A stretch of DNA of 64,000 nt from Azorinus chamasolen (Eukaryota; Mollusca; Bivalvia; Cardiida; Solecurtidae): positions 57,704,480-57,768,479 of the forward strand of contig OY755242.1 in assembly GCA_963576725.1 (NCBI GenBank), written 5' to 3'. The first letter of the stretch is position 1; each line of letters starts with the position of its first letter. The notes beneath the pieces are model-generated. The model did no database searches and had not been told where the DNA came from. It saw nothing but the letters and a program-made list of their open reading frames with translations. Of the stretch, positions 54,346-63,804 are shown piece by piece. The translations under genes were made by a program, and so were the position numbers.

Positions 54346-54685
54346 TTTCAAACCGTGGCTATGAATATATGTGTAAGAAATAATGACATCATGAATATAA
54401 ATTCACTGAATTTTAAAAGTGGCATATGGGATGGTGACTTTTTTTGGCCAAGGCAGAAACTGTAGAATCAAATCTATATCATTTCATAAACAAACAGAGC
54501 AACTCCTGATCTGATGACTCCATCAGGGACAGCTAAACCTGGGTCCATGCTTATAAAGCTTTTTGGTTGAGTCTGAGTCTCAACAACTTGAGAACGATCT
54601 CAGACTCAACTAAAACGTTTTATAAGCACGGAACCAGGTCTACTCTTTTTTCCAAATGCACCCAAAGGCGTATCTATGAAGAAGT
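54346..54685 (+). mobile_element. Family A1 carrying an inserted hairpin
   Basis: tatgaatatatgtgtaagaa, ccaaggcagaaactgtagaa, core left arm diverged; hairpin 54543-54628 inserted within the right arm; resumes caggtctactcttttttcca. Confidence 0.7.
54543..54628. mobile_element. Inserted foldback hairpin
   Basis: Arms GCTTATAAAGC..GGTTGAGTCTGAG and CTCAGACTCAACT..TTTTATAAGC, about 35 bases each, around a loop containing caacaacttgagaacgat. No second copy seen. Confidence 0.7.
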
Positions 54686-54987
54686 AGATGGACAAGCTGA
54701 AACAAACTGTCACAATAAAACCAAATATGTACCGGCGAGTAATTGAAGCAGTTTGCGTTCTCGGTAAGACAAAAACACGAGCATGTCTGTAAAATACATG
54801 TGTGTTTCATTACCGTAAAACTTTGTTGTTACTTCACTAATAATTCCATGCAGGTACTAGCATGGCGAAAAGGAGAAAAAAGTAAGCACAGTCATAAAAT
54901 ATGAAGAAATTATTTTTGCTTCTGATAAATCAATAATGTGTTTGTGTTTCTGCACGTTCCACGATGGGTTTTTCTTCCGTATAGTGG
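54686..54987. other. Spacer
   Basis: Nothing recognised. Confidence 0.3.
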
Positions 54988-55202
54988 TTAATCCTATCCC
55001 TGCTCTATGTTCATTCGAAATTTCAATATTCACGGACAAAATAGTTAAAATGAAATATGGAAGGTGGAACATTGTAGCCATTTTAGAAAGTAAAGAAACA
55101 GATCTATCAAATTCCATTAGCAAACAGAGCAGACCCTGATCAGACGACTCCTATCTGTTTGCAAATGCGTAAAAACACGTTTATATGAAGGAAAGGGTGA
55201 AC
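54988..55202 (+). mobile_element. MITE family A2, right core arm lost
   Basis: TTAATCCTATCCCTGCTC start; body with atggaaggtggaacattgta; cagacgactcctatctgttt shows the deletion; end GGAAAGGGTGAA. Confidence 0.82.
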
Positions 55203-55256
55203 GCTATATTTTCTCAAAAGGCCATGGTACTGAGCATGAGAAACCGTATCCAGTAT

Positions 55257-55520
55257 CAACCATTTCCTCCATGAATATTCAAATAAATGGAAAAAATAAT
55301 GACGCCATGAATATTAATTAGATTAATTTGTTAGGATAGCACATAGACACGTGAATTTTTAACCATGGCAGAAACTGTAGAATAAGATCTATATAAGCAA
55401 ACAGAGCAGACCTTGATCGGATGACTCTTTTCTAATGGTTGCATGAATACATGTATCAACATACTGAATCTTTATAATGACATATGGAACAAATTGTAGA
55501 ATCAGGTCTACATGATTTCT
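55257..55520 (+). mobile_element. Family A1 fragments
   Basis: catttcctccatgaatattc start, cut in the core at about 55436; then a second internal piece ctttataatgacatatggaa / attgtagaatcaggtctac. Confidence 0.68.
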
Positions 55521-55632
55521 ATTTACTCTATTAATATGTCTTCTAATGCCTTTGCAAACAGAGTAGACCCAGATCAGACGGCTCCTGTATGGTCTGCTCT
55601 GTTTACTCATGTAGTTCTACAGTGACAAAGAA
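55521..55632 (-). mobile_element. Family A1, truncated
   Basis: ctatttactctattaatatg start, core cagacggctcctgtatggtc, stops after tagttctacagtga. Confidence 0.68.
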
Positions 55633-55687
55633 TCCTACTGTCAGACAGAGGGTTTTTTATCTACAGAAAAAAAGAAGATGTCATTTC

Positions 55688-55852
55688 GACCACAGGGAAA
55701 TCCCTCTAAAGCGGATTTTCAGTAAAGGTGAACTCAAACATTTTTAGACAGATGGCTGCTTAGTGCAGGGTGAAAGTAACGCAGAAAGCTCCTTCTGGGG
55801 CTGTCTATGCGACTATCAACCTGCACTAAACTGGCACCTGTTATCAAGACTA
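55688..55852. mobile_element. MITE family C
   Basis: agggaaatccctctaaagcg start; core cagatggctgcttagtgcag / cctgcactaaactggcacct. Confidence 0.75.
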
Positions 55853-55968
55853 ATTTGAAATTCGTTTTACTTTATTCAGAAATTAACCATGTGAAAATGT
55901 CAGCAGAACGCAATTTACCTAGAGCTCTGGTTATTCTCCATTCTGGTCAGTATAACTATATATCCAGT

Positions 55969-56215
55969 TTAACTCTTTACTCCATATATACACATTTGCA
56001 AACAGAGTAGACCCAGATCAGACGGCTACTGTATGAGTCATCTGATCAGGGTCTGCTCTGATTGCTTATGAAATACTATAGATGTGATTCTAGAGTTCCT
56101 GCCATGGCCAATAATTCCTGTGTTCATACGTCATTATAGAAAGTAAGCTAATTAATATTCATGATGTCATTATTTCTTTCATGACATTCTTGGAGTAAAT
56201 TCAGTAAAGGGTTAA
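55969..56215 (-). mobile_element. MITE family A1
   Basis: TTAACTCTTTACTCC start, core gacggctactgtatgagtca, end cagtaaagggTTAA with an extra gagtaaattc. Confidence 0.85.
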
Positions 56216-56299
56216 CAAAATAGCTCAATCTTGTTGAGAAACCTCTTGTTGACAGATAATGAAGTCTACGTGCATTTTGAAATTAGGTTAATTTTCAGA

Positions 56300-56482
56300 G
56301 TTACAGATAAAGGTGCATACCAAAATACTATTTTTTTTATTCTCCACCAAACCCTATGCTGCGACCAATCTTTAGAATTGTCTCTTCGAGATGATTCTAA
56401 AGGGTGGTGACAGTATAGGGTTTGGTGGAGAAATACAGGAGTTATCCTTGAAGAAGTTATTCTTATCTGGACCTCTGGGTAA
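56300..56482. mobile_element. MITE family E
   Basis: ttacagataaaggtgcatac start; palindrome around TTGTCTCTTCGAGATGATTC; tagggtttggtggagaaata; end cttatctggacctctggg. Confidence 0.82.
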
Positions 56483-56504
56483 TGTAGTTTAATTCTTTTC
56501 AAAT

Positions 56505-56575
56505 TCAAGATAAGAGTGTGAGCCGCAGAGTCTCATCTGGATCCAAACTAATTGCACAAGTTATCTGGCATTTAA
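56505..56575 (+). mobile_element. Family D right end
   Basis: agccgcagagtctcatctgg and atccaaactaattgcac; ends at TTAA 56572. Confidence 0.6.
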
Positions 56576-56800
56576 CCCTCTCTCATATGAACATTCAATT
56601 TTATGCGTGAATTAATCACGTCATTAATATTCATTTAACTTATGTTTTATAATGTAAATCTTTTAAGGGATGTATTAGCTTAGACACAACTTGTAAAAAT
56701 CAGATCTATAAGCAAAAAGAGCAGACCCTGATCAGACGGTCCCCTATAGGGGCCGTCTGATCTGGGTCTACTCTGTTTACAAAGGCGTGAACAAATTAAA
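56572..56800 (+). mobile_element. MITE family A4
   Basis: TTAACCCTCTCTCATATGAACATTC start; core perfect (gacggtcccctataggggcc); right end degraded. Confidence 0.8.
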
Positions 56801-58204
56801 GGGCCACTAAATAGCTTTATCACAAGATATTCTGGACGTCTGTCACTGTTATAGGTTTGGGAAATGTGATATGAAATTTCGAAAATAGCTTTGAAAATAT
56901 GAAATAAGATAGGTGTTAAAATTTCAAATAATTTTCATCTTGAATTGAAATAATTGTTTTATTCGAAGCATTTTGTAATTAACGATTGACATATAAGTGT
57001 CAAAGAACCGTAGGAGACTATTTTTAGTAGAGAATGTTAACAAATTCACGGCCAGATGCAATTCTGCCAAAGCGTGTTTTCTGTGTTTTATAAAAACGCA
57101 CATGATTTTGTATCCTATCACCCTTCGACCGTTTGTCATAAAAGCACAATCTGTAATCATTTGAAATCTGATCCTCATCATACTTAACGGTACAGACTTT
57201 TATTGAACATCAATCAAAAATTCAATTGACCGCTCTCCCCACCCGCCGGGCTTTGTAATTAATACGTAGAAATCGGAGTTAAAGGGGTATTGCCCCGACT
57301 GACCTGGATTAATCATACGCGCCCACAAAACGATCAAGTTAATCAAAACACAAAATGGAAGTGTTAGAATAGCGATTTGCCTCCGAGAATAAAGTATTGG
57401 GGAAAACGTTGATGGAGCTGGTGAAAAATCGCCGTGAATTACCGCAACAGAATGCTGTAGAGATGGTTTAATCTGCATCGCGACACCTAGGTGCCCTGGA
57501 TATCACAATCAGACCCTTAAAACTAAAGCATTTACACATGGAACAGAATAATCCATCGCAAGTCGTGAACTTTACAAAATATGACACATTACCAATACTC
57601 TACCATTTTTTTCTAAATACCGAGAAGAAGTTATTCGAGCAGACGACATTTCCTTTCAGCACGTTAACGATTGCCCGTCAATTTGTTTTTACTATGTTCG
57701 TTCTACTCGGCTGCGCACGCACGCGCGGGCGGATCCAGCACGCGCTGAATACTGATTAACCAGTAAGAAATTTGCATGCTAATCAGTGATGAATGGCCCA
57801 AAGCCATTAAAAATCTATTGCCTTCATTTGATAGTAATAACAATTTGTATAAGATTCTGTAACGGTTTGATGTCACAGCGTGATAACCCCGGCATGCACA
57901 ATGGCCCAGTGTCACGAAACGGCCGCACGAAACATGGTCCCTAACTCGAAGCATTGTTTAGAAAATGGAAACGAGATGTTAATAGTGTTATAATATACTT
58001 TCACGCTAACTTAATGTGTGCTAATTGAAATTTGTTTTTCTATTGTCTTCTGACAAGAACCGATTGATAAATTGCTCAACAATCTGTTGAGAAATTAAGC
58101 CACCCGACTAAAACTATGCAGTGTCCTATTGTAAAAGTCTTTGTCTTAATATGGTACCTGATGTTAACTAATGTTAACAAGCCCGGGTATTGGTTTAACT
58201 AAAG
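56801..58204. promoter_or_regulatory. Longest repeat-free intronic block, candidate conserved region
   Basis: 1.4 kb with no MITE between two densely hit regions. 57200-57480 and 57640-57960 are GC-richer. Contains GGATTAATCA (57306-57315, a K50-homeodomain type palindrome), TAATTAATAC (about 57257) and gcagacgaca (57640). Frames on both strands overlap and are not protein-like. Confidence 0.38.
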
Positions 58205-58400
58205 TGTGGCACAGACTGCAAACGGCTGCTGCCCTTGCCATGCTTAGCGCGACTAAACTCACGTTTGCAAACAGCCTGGATCCAGATGGGACGCCGAGTA
58301 ACTCGGCGTCTCATTAGGATCCAATCTGTTTCGAACTTTGTCAATCATTTCTCAAAGAATTAAACGAATGGGAAGTAAATCAAATGCCCCAGACCTAAGT
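58205..58400 (-). mobile_element. MITE family D
   Basis: Core CTGGATCCAGATGGGACGCC around GAGTAACTCGGCGTCTC, arms nearly perfect; outer ends uncertain. Confidence 0.72.
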
Positions 58401-58602
58401 TTTTGGTAGATTTTATTTTTTAAAAGCAAACTAATGGATTACCAAAGTATTGCACAGCCTGGAAAAGACTAAAGTGAGAATACGGCAGATTCATATCACA
58501 CTGATTCATCGAGGGAATTGCACACACACACACATGCCAGGAAAAGTACGTCTCCATACTATCCAGAAAAGTTCACGGTGCACTACTGTGCTCGCATTTT
58601 TA
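58401..58602. other. Spacer
   Basis: A short CA repeat (58519-58533) only. Confidence 0.35.
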
Positions 58603-58835
58603 TTAACCATTTACTTGCGTGACTATTCATGTAAGAAATAATGACGTCATAAATATTACATTAATTAGATTATTTTTATAATGGCATATGAACATAGGAT
58701 AGGATGTTTTGGTTTTAGTAGAAACTGTAGTCAGATCTGTTATAATTTCATAAGCAAACAGAGCAGACCCTGATCTGGATCTTCTCTGCAGTTTGCAAAT
58801 GCGTGAAAAAACCTTTACATGAAGGAACGTGTTAA
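58603..58835 (+). mobile_element. MITE family A1
   Basis: TTAACCATTTACTTGCG start; core collapsed to cagaccctgatctggatctt; end GGAACGTGTTAA shared with the next element. Confidence 0.82.
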
Positions 58836-59072
58836 ACATGTACTTCGCGACTATTCATGTAAAAATATGACGTCATGAATATTAACTACATGACATTTTA
58901 TGATCAGGAAATTTTGGTCGTTAGAGAAACTGTAGAATCAGATCTATATTATTTCATATGCAAACAGAGCAGACCCTGATCAGACCGCTCCTACAGAAGC
59001 CGTTTGATCTGGGTCTACTCTGGTTGCACAGACGTTAAAGAGCGTATATACGGTGTATATGTAAATGGCTAA
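58832..59072 (+). mobile_element. MITE family A1
   Basis: TTAAACATGTACTTCGCG start, complete core (gaccgctcctacagaagccg), end gtaaatggctaa. Confidence 0.78.
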
Positions 59073-59191
59073 GAGGATGAGGGTATCTAGATCTACTATT
59101 TTCCGTCTATGAGCCGCCTGTCCGTCCGTCCGTCGCGCTTTTTTCTACAATGTATACAATGTACATGTAGTTGCAAATGTATTTGACTTTT

Positions 59192-59413
59192 TATCCCATT
59201 CCCTCACATTGACGACTTTTGACGCCTCTGTAAAAGTCACTTTGTGAAACTATTGTGATAAATAGAGCATTTGATCATATAGGAGCAAAGCTCTATTTAT
59301 CACATTGGTTTTGAACAAAGTATAAAATTTTCTTTTTCTCTAGTTAATGCTCCTTTTCGGCAGATTTGTTCAAAGTGGTTGGATCTAAAAATAGCCTATG
59401 AGGTAATGGGTTA
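59192..59413 (+). mobile_element. MITE family B
   Basis: ttatcccattccctcacatt start; hairpin with gatcatataggagc loop; end GAGGTAATGGGTTA. Confidence 0.85.
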
Positions 59414-59448
59414 TAGGACGCTTGATTAAAATGTTAACGCTTTCACTG

Positions 59449-59588
59449 CCAACCCTTTACATCATGAATATTCATATAATAATTATAAATGACATTATGC
59501 ACATTACTTAGCTGTATTTTTTATAGATATTCTTATGAAACTACTGAATGAATAATCGTGGACAAATTGCTGAAACAAAATGTCTTAA
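59449..59588 (+). mobile_element. Family A left half
   Basis: ccaaccctttacatcatgaa, tagatattcttatgaaacta, ctgaatgaataatcgtggac; truncated at the TTAA of the next element. Confidence 0.65.
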
Positions 59589-59847
59589 CCCTTTCCCCAT
59601 AGAAACGTGATTTCACGCATTTGCACACAGAGTAGACCCAGATCAGACGGCTCCTAGAGGAGCCGTCTTATCAGGATCTGTTCTGTGTGCTTATAATATA
59701 ATATAATATAATATAATATAATATAATATAATATAATATAATTATCGCCAACATTTCCTTTGTTGATATACTAAATATAAGAATGATTCTAATTAGTATT
59801 TATGACGTAATTATTTCATACATGAATATTCATGTAGTAAGTGGTTA
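59585..59847 (-). mobile_element. MITE family A1 with internal microsatellite
   Basis: TTAACCCTTTCCCC start; perfect core (gacggctcctagaggagccg); the cttatgaaattatatag segment has become an (AATAT)n run; end GTAAGTGGTTAA. Confidence 0.88.
59693..59743. repeat. AATAT microsatellite inside MITE A
   Basis: About ten units of ATAAT, replacing the AT-rich segment that follows the core. Confidence 0.93.
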
Positions 59848-59881
59848 AATGCTGTTTCAAAGAACGATAATGTGACTTCTT

Positions 59882-60855
59882 TTAACCCTTTCCCTGTTGA
59901 ATGTAAGGAATATGAAATAATGAATAGTTGCTAAATGAATGTTTATAATGGTATAGCTAGGCAGGATGTTTATAATGGTATAGCTAGGCAGGATGTTTAT
60001 AATGGTATAGCTAGGCAGGATGTTTATAATGGTATAGCTAGGTAGGATGTTTATAATGGTATAGCTAGGTAGGATGTTTATAATGGTATAGCTAGGCAGG
60101 ATGTTTATAATGGTATAGCTAGGCAGGATGTTTATAATGGTATAGCTAGGCAGGATGTTTATAATGGTATAGCTAGGCAGGATGTTTATAATGGTATAGC
60201 TAGGTAGGATGTTTATAATGGTATAGCTAGGCAGGATGTTTATAATGGTATAGCTAGGCAGGATGTTTATAATGGTATAGCTAGGCAGGATGTTTATAAT
60301 GGTATAGCTAGGCAGGATGTTTATAATGGTATAGCTAGGCAGGATGTTTATAATGGTATAGCTAGGCAGGATGTTTATAATGGTATAGCTAGGCAGGATG
60401 TTTATAATGGTATAGCTAGGCAGGATGTTTATAATGGTATAGCTAGGTAGGATGTTTATAATGGTATAGCTAGGTAGGATGTTTATAATGGTATAGCTAG
60501 GCAGGATGTTTATAATGGTATAGCTAGGTAGGGTGTTTATAATGGTATAGCTAGGTAGGATGTTTATAATGGTATAGCTAGGCAGGATGTTTATAATGGT
60601 ATAGCTAGGTAGGATGTTTATAATGGTATAGCTAGGTAGGATGTTTATAATGGTATAGCTAGGTAGGGTGTTTATAATGGTATAGCTAGGTAGGATGTTT
60701 AAGTATTGGTATAAATCGTAGAGTCAGATCTACTGTATTATAATTGCACGAGCAAACTGAGCAGACACTAATCAGACAGCTACTTTTAGATTAATCTTAT
60801 CTGGGTCTACTCTGTTTGCAAATGCGTGAAAAAGCATTTATATGAGGGGTGTTAA
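59882..60855 (+). mobile_element. Family A4 expanded by a 27-bp array
   Basis: TTAACCCTTTCCCTG start, gaaataatgaatagttgcta; array; resumes aaatcgtagagtcagatcta, core, end ATGAGGGGTGTTAA. Confidence 0.88.
59939..60702. repeat. 27-bp tandem array from MITE A body, ~28 copies
   Basis: Unit GTTTATAATGGTATAGCTAG then GCAGGAT corresponds to tttataatggcatatgaaca..caggaatg of family A. Variants TAGGCAGG and TAGGTAGG; two units read GGGTG. Confidence 0.97.
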
Positions 60856-60859
60856 GTTT

Positions 60860-60968
60860 TGCTCATCTGTATACAGGGTAGATCCAAATCAGACAGACAG
60901 ATAGAATGTTTCCACAGGAGCTGTCTGATATAGCGTCTGCTCTCTTGTGGAGCAGTATAGATATGAAT
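60860..60968 (-). mobile_element. Family A core fragment
   Basis: tacagggtagatccaaatca / ggagctgtctgatatagcgt. Confidence 0.55.
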
Positions 60969-61262
60969 TCCAAGGTCCAGATAAGATGCGTAAATTAAAA
61001 CATTTTCAAGAATAACTTCTTTATTTCTCCACAAACTCCTATGTTGTAACCACGCTTTAGAATCGTCTCTTCGTGGCTACAACATAGGGTTTGGTGGGGG
61101 AAATGATGATTTTAGTATTTGTGTACGCACGTTTATCTATAGCTCTGTTAAGTATGATGTTAACACTCTTTAGAATCGTCTTGACGAGACGATTCTAAAG
61201 AGTGGTCACAGTATAGGGTTTGGTGGAGAAATTACGATTTTAATATTTTTGAGTACGCACCT
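60969..61262. mobile_element. Two family E copies
   Basis: First 60969-61145 (ggtccagataagatgcgtaa to cgcacgtttatctatagctc); second 61160-61262 with the perfect palindrome AATCGTCTTGACGAGACGATT and tagggtttggtggagaaatt. Confidence 0.82.
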
Positions 61263-61303
61263 AAATTGAACTATTCGAGTTAGAAATGTCAGCATCCAAA
61301 GGA

Positions 61304-61526
61304 TTAACCCTTTCAGTGCGAGAAACGAGTCTAATATGTCATTTGCAAACTGTGTAGACCCAGATGAGATGGCACATAGAGGCATCCTCTCATCAGGATC
61401 TGCACTGTTTTTCATGTTACACTTTTCTTTAAAGCGAATCTCTGAATATTCACGGTAAACTTTACATGTTTGAAAATTTGGAATGCATTGTAGACCTTTT
61501 AAAAAAACCAGCATTGAAATGGTTAA
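61304..61526 (-). mobile_element. MITE family A3, full length
   Basis: TTAACCCTTTCAGTGCG to GCATTGAAATGGTTAA; core cagatgagatggcacataga / ggcatcctctcatcaggatc. Confidence 0.82.
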
Positions 61527-61797
61527 AACCACCGAAAACTTAAGTCTTAATGTTATTGAGTTATGCCGCGTGACAGTTTATCCGTATAAGCCGAGACAAA
61601 GGTATTGATTTCATAAGCTTAGAATACTTTTTATGTTTTACTTATGCCCTTGTGTAATCTAAAAATGAATTAAAGTTTTGAAACGAAACAGCATTTTTTG
61701 TTCTTTTTTGTTCTTTTTTTATTTTGCCGAATGTAGATTTTTTTTAAAGATATTCAGATGGGAAAGAGTGAGGACGAGTGGGAATAAGAGATAGATA
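61527..61797. other. Spacer
   Basis: T-rich stretches; nothing recognised. Confidence 0.3.
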
Positions 61798-61816
61798 TTA
61801 GATATACATAGAGAAA

Positions 61817-61863
<47 letters not shown>

Positions 61864-61925
61864 TAGAGAGGGGAGAGAGAGAGAGAGAGAGGGATGAAGA
61901 GAGATAGAGAGATAAAGAGAAACAG
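61798..61925. repeat. GA microsatellite
   Basis: GAGAGA run at about 61818-61900 with GATAGA interruptions. It explains a Ser/Leu-only minus-strand frame. Confidence 0.95.
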
Positions 61926-61951
61926 AAAATGGCAGAAAATGGCATATAATG

Positions 61952-62152
61952 TTAATAATTCACAATATGGATACGCCTTTATTGTCTTTACAAACAGAGT
62001 AGACCCCGATCAGCCGTATCAGGGTCTGCTTTGTTTGAAATTATGTGAGATAATACAGATCCGCTCATGCAAAGTTTGTCAGAGCCAACATTTCCCTTTT
62101 AATATTTACCTTATTAAAATAAGTTAATGAATATTCATAAAGTGATTATTCA
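61952..62152 (-). mobile_element. Family A1
   Basis: taataattcacaatatggat start, core shortened (agaccccgatcagccgtatc), end aatgaatattcataaagtg. Confidence 0.7.
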
Positions 62153-62302
62153 TGACAAACAGAGCTGATCCTGGCCGGACAGTTCCTATAGGAACCGTCT
62201 GATCTAGGTCTATAGTGTTTGCACGGGTGCCAAAATGCGTCTGATCTAGGTCTACAGTGTTTGCACGGGTGCCAAAATGCGTCTCTGTGAGGTATATGGT
62301 TC
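62153..62302 (+). mobile_element. Family A right half with 44-bp duplication
   Basis: Core agttcctataggaaccgtct; then two 44-bp copies containing GCGTCTGATCTAGGTCTACA or its near copy (62196-62284). Confidence 0.75.
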
Positions 62303-62330
62303 AGAGGATAAGGCTGGCTGATGCTTTGGT

Positions 62331-62546
62331 TTAACCCGTTACTCCATGAATAGTGATATAAAAATGAAGACATCATGAATATTTTTTAGATTAATTTTTA
62401 AAATTACAAATTTACACATGATTTTGCTTTTAACAGAGCAGAAACTGCCCATTAGCAAACAGATCATACCCTAAAGGGACCGTCTGATCTGGGTCTACTC
62501 TGTTTGTAAAGGCATATAAAAGCGCATTTATGGAGTAACTTGCTAA
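62331..62546 (+). mobile_element. MITE family A1
   Basis: TTAACCCGTTACTCC start; left core arm lost (cagatcataccctaaaggga); end GGAGTAACTTGCTAA. Confidence 0.78.
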
Positions 62547-62689
62547 TTACATTCCGGCAGCGATATTTTAATTCGTCAATAATTCACTGGGGAATATTGT
62601 TTTGTATAAATATTGATAACAAAAAATCTTCCCAACATTACAGGTTGGTATCAACACCATGACTTCTTCTGCTAAACGCAACATCTCTG

Positions 62690-62732
62690 TAATTTGCAAA
62701 CACTTTGGACACAGACGAGATTTCGAATAAAG
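62690..62732 (-). mobile_element. Family D half core
   Basis: atttgcaaacactttggaca and cagacgagatttcg only. Confidence 0.45.
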
Positions 62733-62865
62733 GTCTTTAAAAGCAGGTGGTTGTTTAATTCAGGGCAAAGGTAATACAGAAAGCTCCTGTATGAGCTTTC
62801 TGCATTGTTTTACCTGCATTAAGCTACCACCGCCTTACAGACCCACAATTAGACCTCTTTTTGAT
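62733..62865. mobile_element. MITE family C
   Basis: agcaggtggttgtttaattc / cctgcattaagctaccaccg, loop agctcctgtatgagct; right end diverged. Confidence 0.75.
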
Positions 62866-62871
62866 GATCAC

Positions 62872-63115
62872 TTACAACCCTTTCTCTGTTCCATGTTTAT
62901 TCCGAAGTTCAATACATTCTGAAAATTCATGGACAAAACAGTTATAATGAAATATGGAAGGCGGAACATCGTAGCCATTTTAGAAACAAAGATATATCAA
63001 ATTATGTTAGCAAACAGAGCAGACTCTGATCAGACGGCTTTTATAGGAGCTGTCTGATCTTGGTCTATTCTGTTTGCAAATGCGTGAAATAGAGTTTATA
63101 TGAAGGAAGGGGTTA
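62872..63115 (+). mobile_element. MITE family A2
   Basis: ttacaaccctttctctgttc start; atgaaatatggaaggcggaa; core cagacggcttttataggagc; end GGAAGGGGTTA. Confidence 0.85.
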
Positions 63116-63207
63116 CAACATATTATACTGTAAGTAAACCTTGTAAGAGGTTAAAGTTTCGACATTCTAAATGCGAAGTAATAATTTCGGAAGAGATATG
63201 CTTGAAA

Positions 63208-63230
63208 CCCCCCCCCCCCCCCCCCCCCCC
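63208..63230. repeat. Poly-C tract
   Basis: 23 consecutive C. Confidence 0.95.
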
Positions 63231-63519
63231 AATCAAAAGTGCTATCCTAGTTTCGAGACAGCTGCTTGAATTCTCGCATTACATCAACATATTTATGCGT
63301 AGCATAACTTTTATAAAATATAAGATAGATAAACCATGTAGATCAAAAACATGTTTCTCCTGGTACAGCCCCTTTCTGTGTCAGGTACAGCTCCTTTCTG
63401 TATCAGGTTTAGCATTATTTGCTGTGCAGACGGGTAAATGTGACACACATGTTATTATCAAATAATAAATATATGACCTACTATAGTATTTCACCTTAGC
63501 ACACTGAGGCCTCCAGCTC
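63231..63519. other. Spacer
   Basis: Contains TCTGTGTCAGGTACAGC/TCTGTATCAGGTTTAGC, a short direct repeat (63376-63413). No gene. Confidence 0.35.
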
Positions 63520-63706
63520 TTAACCTTTACTTGTTGAATATTCTTGTAAGAAATGATGGCTTCATTGATATTTATTAGATTAAATTTAATAATGGTGTAT
63601 GAGCAAAAGACATTTTGGCAGAAACTGTAGAATCAGATCTATATCATACCATGAGCAAACAGAGCATTCCGTGATCAGACCACTCCTATCTAAACATCTT
63701 AAACAG
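63520..63706 (+). mobile_element. Family A1, truncated in the core
   Basis: TTAACCTTTACTTGTTGAATATTC start; ggcagaaactgtagaatcag; stops in the right core arm. Confidence 0.75.
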
Positions 63707-63804
63707 GGTATATCAATGTGAAACTGTTCAAGTAAAGTAATATTTATCTCAGTAATCTCAACCGAAGAACAATGTTACCCTGACCAATAAACAACAAGTG
63801 TAAA

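Noticed and set aside
57200..57759. Possible homeodomain exon in the GC-richer intronic block
   Set aside because: No homeodomain signature (such as WFQNRR) on either strand; frames have no exon-like borders.
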